Of a DNA stretch of 64,000 nt, positions 55,892 through 64,000 are shown piece after piece. This stretch comes from Pseudomonas hunanensis (GTDB lineage: Bacteria > Pseudomonadota > Gammaproteobacteria > Pseudomonadales > Pseudomonadaceae), in the NCBI RefSeq assembly GCF_013393325.1, contig NZ_QJRC01000033.1, positions 1-64,000 of the forward strand, read 5' to 3'. Numbering within the stretch: position 1 is the first letter of the stretch; the number at the start of each line of letters is the position of its first letter. The position numbers were made by a program, and so were the translations under genes. The notes beneath the pieces are model-generated. The model was not told the origin of the DNA. It did no database searches and was given only the letters and a program-made list of their open reading frames with translations.

Positions 55892-56458
55892 TCAGCCTTT
55901 CGGTTTCTCAGCAGGCTGCCACAACACCTCAGCCACGCCCTGGCGTCTGCCAATGATCCGCGCTGCCACGAACAGCAGATCGGAAAGCCGATTGATGTAC
56001 GCCAACCCAACGCCTTGCAGCGGCTCTATGGCATTCAACTGCTGACACCGCCGCTCTGCACTGCGCGCCAGGCTGCGGCACACATGGGCTTGTGCCACCA
56101 GCGCCGAACCACTGGGCAAGATGAAGTTCTTCAACGGCCCCAGCTCTTCGTTCCACACATCGATGGCCGCCTCCAGGCGCTCCACCTCTGCCAGGGTCAA
56201 CGCCTGGTAACTGGGCATCGCCAGCTCACCACCCAGGTCGAACAAGCGGTGCTGACATGGCACCAGCACAGCACTCAGCTCGTCCAGCCCTTGCTCGTCC
56301 AGCCCCGCCAGCAGCAGGCCCAACTGGCTGTTCAGGCTGTCCACCTCGCCAATTGCCTCGATCCGCGGGTGGTCCTTGGGTACCCGGCGTCCGTCGCCCA
56401 GGCCGGTTTCGCCCTTGTCGCCGGTGCGAGTGTAGATCTTCGACAGGCGGTAGCCCAT
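55892..56458 (-). CDS. ATP:cob(I)alamin adenosyltransferase (PduO type)
   Basis: A 188-residue enzyme that transfers the adenosyl group of ATP to cob(I)alamin to make coenzyme B12. The N-terminal TRTGDKGETGLGDGRR binds ATP, and EAIGEVDSLNSQLG plus the C-terminal INRLSDLLFVAAR complete the family pattern. The start at 56458 is chosen because the conserved domain begins there. It begins one base after the stop of the histidine kinase gene, so the two may be cotranscribed. Confidence 0.9.
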   Translation of the reverse strand: MGYRLSKIYTRTGDKGETGLGDGRRVPKDHPRIEAIGEVDSLNSQLGLLLAGLDEQGLDELSAVLVPCQHRLFDLGGELAMPSYQALTLAEVERLEAAIDVWNEELGPLKNFILPSGSALVAQAHVCRSLARSAERRCQQLNAIEPLQGVGLAYINRLSDLLFVAARIIGRRQGVAEVLWQPAEKPKG

Positions 56459-56459
56459 G

Positions 56460-58484
56460 TCACTTCTCCGTGTTGGCCGGCGTCGCCGGCTGGCCGAGGG
56501 GCAAGCGCAGGGTAAAGCAAGTGCCCTGGCCGGGCGTGGACTGCACTTCCATCTGCCCCTTATGGTTATTGGTGATGATGAAGTACGAGACCGACAGGCC
56601 AAGCCCGGTGCCCTGGCCGATTTCCTTGGTGGTGAAGAACGGCTCGAAGGTGCGCTTGCGCACCGCTTCGGGCATGCCGACGCCGTTGTCCTCGACCTGG
56701 ATCTCCGCCCATGGCGGGTTCAGCCGGGTACGCAGGGTGATGCGCCCGGGCTCACTCGGCTGCGGGCGCTGGTGGATGGCCTGGGCGGCGTTCTTCAGCA
56801 AGTTGAGCAGCACTTGTTCCAGCTCGTTGGCCGTGCAGGGTACTGGCCCCAGGTTGGGGTCGAACTGGCGCACGATTGCCTGGCCCTTGAAGTCGAAACC
56901 GATGGCCAGGTCGAAGTCATTGCCAGCAATTTCCAGTGCCTGGTCGATCAGTGCCGGCAGCTCGCACGGCACCAGCTGGCGGTTGCTGCGTCGGCTGAAG
57001 CTGAGCATGTGGGTTACGATTTTCGCCGCCCGGGCGCCGGCTTGCGCGATGCCGTCGAGCAGTTGCGGCACCTCGCGGCTGTCCAGGTAGCGGTTGACCG
57101 TGGCCAGGTCGATGCCCAGCTCTTGGGCCTGTTCCTGGTTGCGCGGCAGGTCGGTCGACAGGCGTCGGCGTATGTTTTGCACGTTGTGCAGGATGGCGCC
57201 CAGCGGGTTGTTGATTTCGTGGGCCATGCCGGCAGCCAGGCCACCGACCGAAAGCATTTTCTCCGATTGCACCATCATTTCTTCCAGTGACAGGCGCTGG
57301 GTGATGTCGTCGATACGGATGACCACACCGCGCCCGCCGCCGCCGGTCAGCGGGTAGAAGGTCAGGGCGTAATGGCGCAGGTCGTCGTCTTTGGGCCAGG
57401 TAACCCGCTCGATCTTCGCCACCCGGTGTTTTTCCACGGTTTCCTTCAGCTGTGGCAGGAACGGCTTGAGCGGTTCAAAGGCAATGAACACTGGCTGGTT
57501 CAGTGCTTCGTCCAGCGGCGTGCCGGAAAGCACCGTGGCTTCGTGGTTCCACTGGGTCACGTAAAGCTGTTCGTCGAGGGCGATCAGTGCCGAGGGCATC
57601 GAGTCGATGATGCTATTGAGGTAGTTCTGGAAGCCGGTGAGCTTTTTCTCGATCTTGCTGCGCACCTGCACTTCCAGTTCCAGCTTGCGGTTGGTGTGGC
57701 GGGTCTCCTCGGCCAGGCCCTGAGCCTGGTCGTAGGCATCCTGGAATTCGTCGCGGGCGCGCTTGAGCTGATGCTCGCGGGCCTCGATGCGCGACAGCAT
57801 GGTATTGAAAGCCTCGGCCAGGCTGCCGATTTCATCGTCGTTGCCGCGCCGGGCGCGCAAGGCGTAGCTCTCTTCGCGGGTGACCTGGCGGCTGAGTTCT
57901 TCCAGCTGGTTGATCGGCTGGGTGATCAGGCGTTTGATCTGCCGGGCGATGACGATCCACAGCAGGATACTGAACACCAGAATGCCCAGGCTGGCGCTGA
58001 GGGTGCCGGTGTAGAAGGCCGTGGGCAGTTCGCTGCTGGCCACCAGCAGCAGGTGCGCCGGTGGGTTGGCATCGCGCGGAATGCGGATCAGCTGAGTGCT
58101 TCGAAATTCCATCAGGCGCCAGCCGTCGATGTTGCGAAAACGCTTGGGCAGGGCCAGCGGCTCGCCATGCTGCAGTTGTGCAAGCAGGCGACCATCACCC
58201 CCGTAGACAGCGGCAGCGCGCAGCGGTGTGTAGCTGTCCAGCTCCTTGAGCAGGGCGCTGGCGGTGTCGGGGGTATCGCCGGCGCGGGCCGCAAGCTGCG
58301 GGTTGGCTACCAGCCGGCCTATGGTCTGCAGAGCCTGCGGTGCCATGCTTTCCTGGGTGATCCAGTAGGCGGCGCTGATGAAGGTAAGGTTGGCCACCAG
58401 CAGGATGGTTACCAGCAATACCAGCAGGGCCGCCAGCAGCTTCTGCCCGACCGGCAGGTTTTCCAGGCGTTGGCGCAAGGTCAT
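56460..58484 (-). CDS. Orphan membrane sensor histidine kinase
   Basis: A 674-residue kinase. Order: transmembrane helix (about 16-38), periplasmic sensor (40-160), second helix (162-181), HAMP (182-236), coiled coil (237-285), PAS (286-395), HisKA with phospho-acceptor His422 in HEINNPL, and HATPase_c with N box NLLKNAAQAI and G boxes DNGVGMP and GTGLGLS. The HEINNPLGAILHN type of H box is common in NtrB-like/HPK4 kinases, which often pair with sigma-54 activators. No response regulator is adjacent, so the partner is unknown. It is upstream of the adenosyltransferase gene. Confidence 0.85.
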   Translation of the reverse strand: MTLRQRLENLPVGQKLLAALLVLLVTILLVANLTFISAAYWITQESMAPQALQTIGRLVANPQLAARAGDTPDTASALLKELDSYTPLRAAAVYGGDGRLLAQLQHGEPLALPKRFRNIDGWRLMEFRSTQLIRIPRDANPPAHLLLVASSELPTAFYTGTLSASLGILVFSILLWIVIARQIKRLITQPINQLEELSRQVTREESYALRARRGNDDEIGSLAEAFNTMLSRIEAREHQLKRARDEFQDAYDQAQGLAEETRHTNRKLELEVQVRSKIEKKLTGFQNYLNSIIDSMPSALIALDEQLYVTQWNHEATVLSGTPLDEALNQPVFIAFEPLKPFLPQLKETVEKHRVAKIERVTWPKDDDLRHYALTFYPLTGGGGRGVVIRIDDITQRLSLEEMMVQSEKMLSVGGLAAGMAHEINNPLGAILHNVQNIRRRLSTDLPRNQEQAQELGIDLATVNRYLDSREVPQLLDGIAQAGARAAKIVTHMLSFSRRSNRQLVPCELPALIDQALEIAGNDFDLAIGFDFKGQAIVRQFDPNLGPVPCTANELEQVLLNLLKNAAQAIHQRPQPSEPGRITLRTRLNPPWAEIQVEDNGVGMPEAVRKRTFEPFFTTKEIGQGTGLGLSVSYFIITNNHKGQMEVQSTPGQGTCFTLRLPLGQPATPANTEK

Positions 58485-58521
58485 GGGCTAGGCAATGTCC
58501 GTATCCGGTTGGAGGGCCGCG

Positions 58522-59481
<960 letters not shown>

Positions 59482-59489
59482 TCAAACCC

Positions 59490-59528
59490 AGCGCGCTCCA
59501 TCTTCAGCCTGAGCGCGCTTTTATTTTG
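59490..59528 (+). terminator. Terminator-like hairpin in the yajQ leader
   Basis: AGCGCGCTC (59490-59498) pairs perfectly with GAGCGCGCT (59511-59519) around a 12-base loop, followed by TTTATTTT. It ends right before the GGGAGA ribosome site of yajQ. No plus-strand gene lies upstream to need it, so it may attenuate yajQ or protect its mRNA. Confidence 0.65.
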
Positions 59529-59539
59529 GGAGAACAACC

Positions 59540-60025
59540 ATGCCTTCGTTCGACGTGGTATCGGAACTGGACAAGCACGAAGTGCAGAACGCCGTTGATA
59601 ACGCCATCAAGGAACTTGATCGCCGTTACGACCTGAAGGGCAAGGGCTCCTTCGAGTTCAAGGACAAAGATCAGACCGTGATGCTTACCGCCGAGGAAGA
59701 GTTCCAGCTCGAAGCGATGCTGGAAATCCTGCGCTTGGCACTGGTCAAACGCAAGATCGACGTGAAATGCCTGGAAACCAAGGACCCGTACCCTTCCGGC
59801 AAGGAAAAGAAACAGGAAGCCAAGTTCCGCGAGGGCATCGACAAGGACCTGGCGAAAAAGATCGTTGCCACCATCAAGGATGGCAAGCTGAAAGTACAGG
59901 CCGCCATCCAGGGCGAGCAGGTGCGCGTAACCGGCAAGAAGCGCGACGACCTGCAGGAAGCCATTGCCCTGCTGCGCACCAAGGAATTTGACATGCCGCT
60001 GCAGTTCAACAACTTCCGCGACTGA
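59540..60025 (+). CDS. yajQ: YajQ family nucleotide-binding protein
   Basis: A 161-residue protein with two ferredoxin-like domains. It begins [20 protein letters not shown] and contains the conserved [20 protein letters not shown]. YajQ homologues in Xanthomonas and Pseudomonas bind cyclic di-GMP and act as effectors; others bind GTP/ATP or RNA. GGGAGAACAACC precedes the ATG. Confidence 0.93.
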   Translation: MPSFDVVSELDKHEVQNAVDNAIKELDRRYDLKGKGSFEFKDKDQTVMLTAEEEFQLEAMLEILRLALVKRKIDVKCLETKDPYPSGKEKKQEAKFREGIDKDLAKKIVATIKDGKLKVQAAIQGEQVRVTGKKRDDLQEAIALLRTKEFDMPLQFNNFRD

Positions 60026-60139
60026 TGCAGGCGCCGCCCGGAACCCCGATGGCGTAATGATGTCCATGGGGGCCGGGGCTGCGTAAACACGCGCGGCCTG
60101 TTTTACCGTGTACTTGCCGCTCGGCATCAGGAGATGAGT

Positions 60140-60982
60140 ATGGATTTGAACGCTGAAGTCGATCAGCTGGTCCGCCAATCGCAAACCTGGATCCCTTTGA
60201 TCATGGAATACGGCAGCCGTGTGCTGCTGGCACTGCTCACCCTCGCGGTCGGCTGGTGGATCATCAACAAGGTCAGCGCCCGCCTCGGCAAGCTGGTTGG
60301 CCTGCGCAACGCCGACCTGGCGCTGCAGGGTTTTATCAGTACCCTGGCGAACATCGTGCTGAAGGTGCTGCTGATGGTCAGCGTGGCCTCGATGATCGGC
60401 ATCGAGACCACCTCGTTCGTTGCCGCCATCGGTGCCGCAGGCCTGGCCATCGGCTTGGCCTTGCAAGGTAGCCTGGCGAACTTCGCCGGCGGTGTGTTGA
60501 TTTTGATGTTCCGCCCGTTCCGTATCGGTGATTGGATCGAGGCGCAGGGTGTTTCCGGCACCGTCGACAGCATCCAGATCTTCCACACCGTGCTGCGCAC
60601 CGGTGACAACAAGACCGTCATCATGCCCAACGGTAGCCTGTCCAACGGCATCATCACCAACACCAACCGCCAGCCGACGCGCAAGGTGGTGTTCGATGTA
60701 GGTGTGGACTACGAGGCCGACCTGCAGAAGGCTCGCAATGTGCTGCTGGCGCTGGCAGAGGACCCGCGTGTGCTGCCTGACCCTGCACCGCAGGCGGTAG
60801 TGGCGACGCTGGGCGACAGCTCGATTACCGTGTCGCTGCGGTTGTGGACCAAGACGTCCGATTACTGGGACGTGATGTTCATGCTCAACGAGCATGCGCG
60901 TGACCGGTTAAAGGCCGAAGGGATCGACATTCCGTTCCCGCAGCGGGTGATTCGTGTGGTGCAGGAGACTGCAGCGCAGTAA
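60140..60982 (+). CDS. mscS: MscS-type mechanosensitive channel
   Basis: A 280-residue small-conductance channel with three N-terminal helices. The pore-lining helix carries GAAGLAIGLALQGSLANF, followed by VLILMFRPFRIGDWI and the beta domain VIMPNGSLSNGIITN. Length matches E. coli MscS (286). The ATG at 60140 has GGAG seven bases upstream, better placed than the ATG at 60134. It opens on membrane tension to release solutes. Confidence 0.93.
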   Translation: MDLNAEVDQLVRQSQTWIPLIMEYGSRVLLALLTLAVGWWIINKVSARLGKLVGLRNADLALQGFISTLANIVLKVLLMVSVASMIGIETTSFVAAIGAAGLAIGLALQGSLANFAGGVLILMFRPFRIGDWIEAQGVSGTVDSIQIFHTVLRTGDNKTVIMPNGSLSNGIITNTNRQPTRKVVFDVGVDYEADLQKARNVLLALAEDPRVLPDPAPQAVVATLGDSSITVSLRLWTKTSDYWDVMFMLNEHARDRLKAEGIDIPFPQRVIRVVQETAAQ

Positions 60983-60997
60983 TTGCGCATGAGACCG

Positions 60998-61021
60998 GGG
61001 CCGCAATGCGGCCCTTTTTTT
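60998..61021 (+). terminator. Terminator of mscS
   Basis: GGGCCGC-AAT-GCGGCCC is followed by seven T residues; a member of the same GGGGCCGC hairpin series, here with a proper T tail. Confidence 0.9.
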
Positions 61022-61095
61022 ACACTTGTTCACAGCAATATCACCCCATTTCTGGCATATAGCCTGACCCTTCCTGTCACACCCGATACGCCATC

Positions 61096-62340
61096 ATGAA
61101 ACCACTGCTGTACATCACCCCCTTGCGTGCCTTGCTGTTCGGCCTGACCCTGGCTCTGTTCGAGCTGCTGACCTACCTGGCCAGCGACGCGGTCATGCCG
61201 GCCATGCCGGTGGTGGTCGGCGACCTGAACGCCAGCCCCGAATACATTCCCCATGCTCTCAACCTGTACCTGCTGGGGGGCGTGGTACTGCAATGGCTGA
61301 TCGGCCCGCTGGCCGACCGATATGGCCGGCGCCCGTTGCTGCTGGTCGGTTGCGCGTTCTTCGGTTTGTCCTGCCTGGCCACCTTCTGGGTCCATGATAT
61401 TGGCCTGTTCAACCTGCTGCGCCTGTTGCAGGGCATAGGCCTGGGCTTTGTGGTCACGGTCAGCTACCCGGCGCTGAACGAGGCCTTCAGCGAGGCTGAT
61501 GCCGTGCGCATGATGGCCTTGCTGGCCAACATTGCCCTGCTGTCGCCGCTGCTCGGGCCGCTGGTGGGCACCTTGTTGCTGCAGTGGCTGGACTGGCGCT
61601 GGCTGTTCGTGGCGTTCGCCATTGGCGCGGTGTTGGTCTGGCTGCTGCTGTATCGCCTGATGCCGGAAACCCTGGGTGTGGAACGCCGAGATGGCTCGCG
61701 CCTGGCATTCACACCAATCCACCTGCTGCCACTGCTGGCGGGTTACGGCCAGTTGCTGGCCAACCGCCGCTTCGTTGCCGGCAGCGCTGCCCTTGGGCTG
61801 GTCGGCTTGCCACTGATTGGCTGGATTGGCCTGTCGCCGGTGCTGCTGATTCACGATGAGGGTTTAAGCACCCTGGAATACGCTTTGTGGCAGTTGCCGG
61901 TATTTGGCGGGCTGATTCTCGGCAACCTGATCATCAACCGTATCGCCGACCGCTACCCGTTGCCGGCTTTGGTGCGTGGCGCGCTGTGGCCGTACCTGGC
62001 CGGCCTGAGCCTGATGGTGCTGGTGACCTGGTACTGGCCGAGCGTGACCAGTGTGGTGGCGGGCATGTCGCTGTACGCACTGGGGTTGGGCGTGGCCAAC
62101 GCGGTGCTGTACCGCATGACGTTGTTCTCCAGCGAGCAAAGCAAGGGCCTGGTTTCGGCCATGCTGGGGATGATCACCATTGCCTTGTTGGGGCTGGGCG
62201 GGGCGTTGCTGGCGATGATTGGCGCCGGTGCCAGCTTGCTGCACTTTGCCCTGGCGGCGGGTGTGGCGGGGGCGTTGGCGTTGTGGCCGTTGTGGTTTGT
62301 CGTAGGCGGGCGCCATGGGGAAGGGGCTGTAGCTCAGTAA
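61096..62340 (+). CDS. MFS multidrug transporter (MdfA/MdtM type)
   Basis: A 414-residue, twelve-helix major-facilitator transporter. Helix 1 reads FELLTYLASDAVMPAMP, with the acidic Glu and Asp that correspond to Glu26 and Asp34 of MdfA, which couple protons to drug export. The loop 2-3 motif GPLADRYGRRP and the helix 5 motif NIALLSPLLGPLVG match the DHA1 antiporters. The drug range is unknown. It follows the mscS terminator and is convergent with ampG. Confidence 0.85.
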   Translation: MKPLLYITPLRALLFGLTLALFELLTYLASDAVMPAMPVVVGDLNASPEYIPHALNLYLLGGVVLQWLIGPLADRYGRRPLLLVGCAFFGLSCLATFWVHDIGLFNLLRLLQGIGLGFVVTVSYPALNEAFSEADAVRMMALLANIALLSPLLGPLVGTLLLQWLDWRWLFVAFAIGAVLVWLLLYRLMPETLGVERRDGSRLAFTPIHLLPLLAGYGQLLANRRFVAGSAALGLVGLPLIGWIGLSPVLLIHDEGLSTLEYALWQLPVFGGLILGNLIINRIADRYPLPALVRGALWPYLAGLSLMVLVTWYWPSVTSVVAGMSLYALGLGVANAVLYRMTLFSSEQSKGLVSAMLGMITIALLGLGGALLAMIGAGASLLHFALAAGVAGALALWPLWFVVGGRHGEGAVAQ

Positions 62341-62348
62341 CTTCATTG

Positions 62349-62394
62349 CCTGTACTGGCCTGCGCGAGTTCACCCGCGAATAGGCCAGTACAGG
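62349..62394. repeat. Inverted repeat between convergent MFS genes
   Basis: CCTGTACTGGCCT (62349-62361) and AGGCCAGTACAGG (62382-62394) are perfect 13-base arms around a 20-base centre whose GCGCGAGTTCACCCGCG resembles a REP core. It could end both transcripts. Confidence 0.7.
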
Positions 62395-62407
62395 GGCCAT
62401 CGATCTA

Positions 62408-63955
62408 TCAGGGCCGCTCGGCCGCCGAGTTTTCCTCTGCCACCGGGGTGCCTCGCCCAGCCTCCTGGCGCCACTGCAGGGCGATCAGAATCAATGTAGG
62501 CACGCCCAGCAAGGCAGTAATCAGGAAGAAGTCGTGGTAACCGAACTTCTCCACCATCACCCCCGAATAGCCGCCGATCAGGCGTGGCAACAGCAGCATG
62601 ATCGAGCTGAGCAGCGCATATTGGGTCGCCGAGAACTTGAGGTTGGTCAGGCTCGACAGGTAGGCGACAAAGGCCGAAGTGGCCATGCCAGAGCTGAAGT
62701 TGTCCAGCGAGATGGTCACCACCAGCATTTCCAGGTTCGGGCCCATGTCTGCCAGCATCAGGAACAGGATGTTGGTGCCGGCCGAGGCTACGCCGCCGAT
62801 GAACAGGATCGGCATGATCCCGAAGCGCACGATCAACAGGCCGCCGACCCCGGCGCCGACCAGGGTCATGATCAGGCCGAAGATCTTGCTGACGCTGGCG
62901 ATCTGGTCCTTGGTGAAGCCCATGTCGATGTAGAACACGTTGGCCATTACGCCCATCACCGTGTCCGACATGCGATAGGTGGCAATCAGGCCAAGCAGCA
63001 GCAGGGCTTGCCAGCGGTAGCGGGCGATGAAGTCGTTGACCGGGGTCAGCACTGGGGCCAGGCCGCGACGGCCGAGGCTCGACAGGCACGCCCAGGTCAG
63101 CAGCACGTAAAGGATCAGGCGCAGGAAAGCGCGGTCTTCCAGTAACAGATCGAGCGGCGTGGCGTCACCGGAAATCACGCTGGACCAGCCGGTGTTGAAC
63201 ATCTGGGTGAAGCTGGCCGGTACCGACACCAGGAGGATGATCAACACGAACACCGAGGCCATCTGGTGCACCAGCCCATAGCGTGCTGCCGACAGCTGAG
63301 TGCGCATGGGCACTGGCGGTTCGCGCATGACCAGGGTGGTGAACAGGGCGGGCAGCATCATCACCCCGAACATCACGTAGGTGCCGGCCCATGCCTTGTG
63401 CAGATAGCTGAAACCGGTGGAGCCGAACCATTCGGCAAAGAACAGCGCGCCGGCCGTGGCCAGCAGGGCAGCTACCCGGTACCCGGCCATGTAGCTGGCA
63501 GCGAGCGCAGCCTGACGCTGGTCGTCAGCGATCTCCAAGCGGTAGGCGTCCACAGCGATGTCCTGGGTCGCCGAGGCAAAGGCCACCAGCACGGCCATGG
63601 CAATCAGCCATGACAGATGTTGTTGCGGGTCGCACAGGCTCATGCCGACCAAGCCGATCACCACCAGCGCCTGCGATAACAGCAGCCACGAGCGGCGGCG
63701 ACCCAGGCCACCGAGCAGCGGCAGGCGCCATTGGTCGAGCAGCGGCGACCACACCCACTTGAAGGCGTAGGCCAGGCCGATCAGGCTGGCATAACCAATG
63801 GTTTCACGGGCCACGCCGGCTTCGCGCAACCACACCGACAGGGTCGAGAACACCAGCATGTAGGGCAGGCCGGCGGCGAAACCGAGTAGCAAAAGTACCA
63901 AGGTTGACGGGCTGGCATAGGCAGCAAGCGCAGCGCGCCAGGTTTTACGGGGCAT
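62408..63955 (-). CDS. ampG: Muropeptide permease AmpG
   Basis: A 515-residue inner-membrane MFS transporter that imports GlcNAc-anhydroMurNAc peptides released by cell-wall turnover; its substrates feed recycling and induce AmpC beta-lactamase through AmpR. The N-terminal GFAAGLPYMLVFSTLSVWLREAG is a family hallmark, followed by FKWVWSPLLDQ. About 14 hydrophobic segments are seen. It is the first gene of a minus-strand unit; 63956-64000 holds only its upstream region. Confidence 0.9.
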   Translation of the reverse strand: MPRKTWRAALAAYASPSTLVLLLLGFAAGLPYMLVFSTLSVWLREAGVARETIGYASLIGLAYAFKWVWSPLLDQWRLPLLGGLGRRRSWLLLSQALVVIGLVGMSLCDPQQHLSWLIAMAVLVAFASATQDIAVDAYRLEIADDQRQAALAASYMAGYRVAALLATAGALFFAEWFGSTGFSYLHKAWAGTYVMFGVMMLPALFTTLVMREPPVPMRTQLSAARYGLVHQMASVFVLIILLVSVPASFTQMFNTGWSSVISGDATPLDLLLEDRAFLRLILYVLLTWACLSSLGRRGLAPVLTPVNDFIARYRWQALLLLGLIATYRMSDTVMGVMANVFYIDMGFTKDQIASVSKIFGLIMTLVGAGVGGLLIVRFGIMPILFIGGVASAGTNILFLMLADMGPNLEMLVVTISLDNFSSGMATSAFVAYLSSLTNLKFSATQYALLSSIMLLLPRLIGGYSGVMVEKFGYHDFFLITALLGVPTLILIALQWRQEAGRGTPVAEENSAAERP

Positions 63956-64000
63956 GGGCCAACATCTGCCTCAAGTTTGCGAAAACAAAGCGCGCACTCT

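Overview
This 64-kb window is a chromosomal core segment of a fluorescent Pseudomonas, most likely of the P. putida group. Three things point there: the gene order (aapJQMP, algW, cysD-cysNC, mdeR/mdeA, rplM-rpsI-petABC-sspAB, the dcw cluster, secA, argJ, ampG); a 218-residue carboxylesterase and a 398-residue methionine gamma-lyase whose catalytic residues fall at the numbers known for the Pseudomonas enzymes; and a perfect 35-bp REP inverted pair of the P. putida type. Base composition is GC-rich throughout, with overlapping stop/start codons inside operons. No insertion sequence, prophage, tRNA gene, rRNA operon or CRISPR array was seen.

Layout. 1-2.3 kb: RNA helicase rhlB and esterase estB (minus strand). 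2.4-6.8 kb: a sigma-54-type promoter and the general amino-acid ABC transporter aapJQMP. 6.8-12 kb: periplasmic protease algW, a Nif3-family protein and sulfate activation (cysD, cysNC). 12-14.6 kb: a small accessory island with a colicin-type immunity protein translationally coupled to a catalytically degenerate nuclease-domain protein, then the divergent mdeR/mdeA pair. 14.6-20.5 kb: zapG-like, a hydrolase, trpS with a C-terminal extension, zapE, a GlxA-type regulator and an aldo/keto reductase. 20.7-25.7 kb: rplM-rpsI, the cytochrome bc1 operon petABC and sspAB. 25.7-30.5 kb: a small lipoprotein, REP pair, dolP-diaA-yraN-lpoA (minus) and rsmI (plus), the same neighbourhood as E. coli yraL-yraP. 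30.6-31 kb: RNase P RNA. 31.2-49.1 kb: the complete division and cell wall cluster mraZ-rsmH-ftsL-ftsI-murE-murF-mraY-murD-ftsW-murG-murC-ddlB-ftsQ-ftsA-ftsZ, then lpxC. 49.1-64 kb: dciA, a small divergent ORF, secA, argJ, a GST, a Nudix/ThiE-like fusion, a cobalamin adenosyltransferase, an orphan histidine kinase, a panE-like reductase, yajQ, an MscS-type channel, an MdfA-type transporter and ampG.

How the genes work together. Most of the window serves envelope growth: peptidoglycan precursor synthesis (murC-F, ddlB), lipid carriers (mraY, murG), septal synthesis (ftsW, ftsI, ftsQLAZ), PBP activation (lpoA), muropeptide recycling (ampG), lipid A commitment (lpxC), secretion (secA) and envelope stress proteolysis (algW). 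The genes are largely conserved. The less expected signals are in non-coding DNA and in the 12-kb island: the nuclease-like/immunity pair, a triple repeat wrapped around the aap sigma-54 promoter, an inverted repeat bracketing a candidate -10 element of lpxC, a terminator-like hairpin in the yajQ leader, and a modular family of intergenic palindromes.
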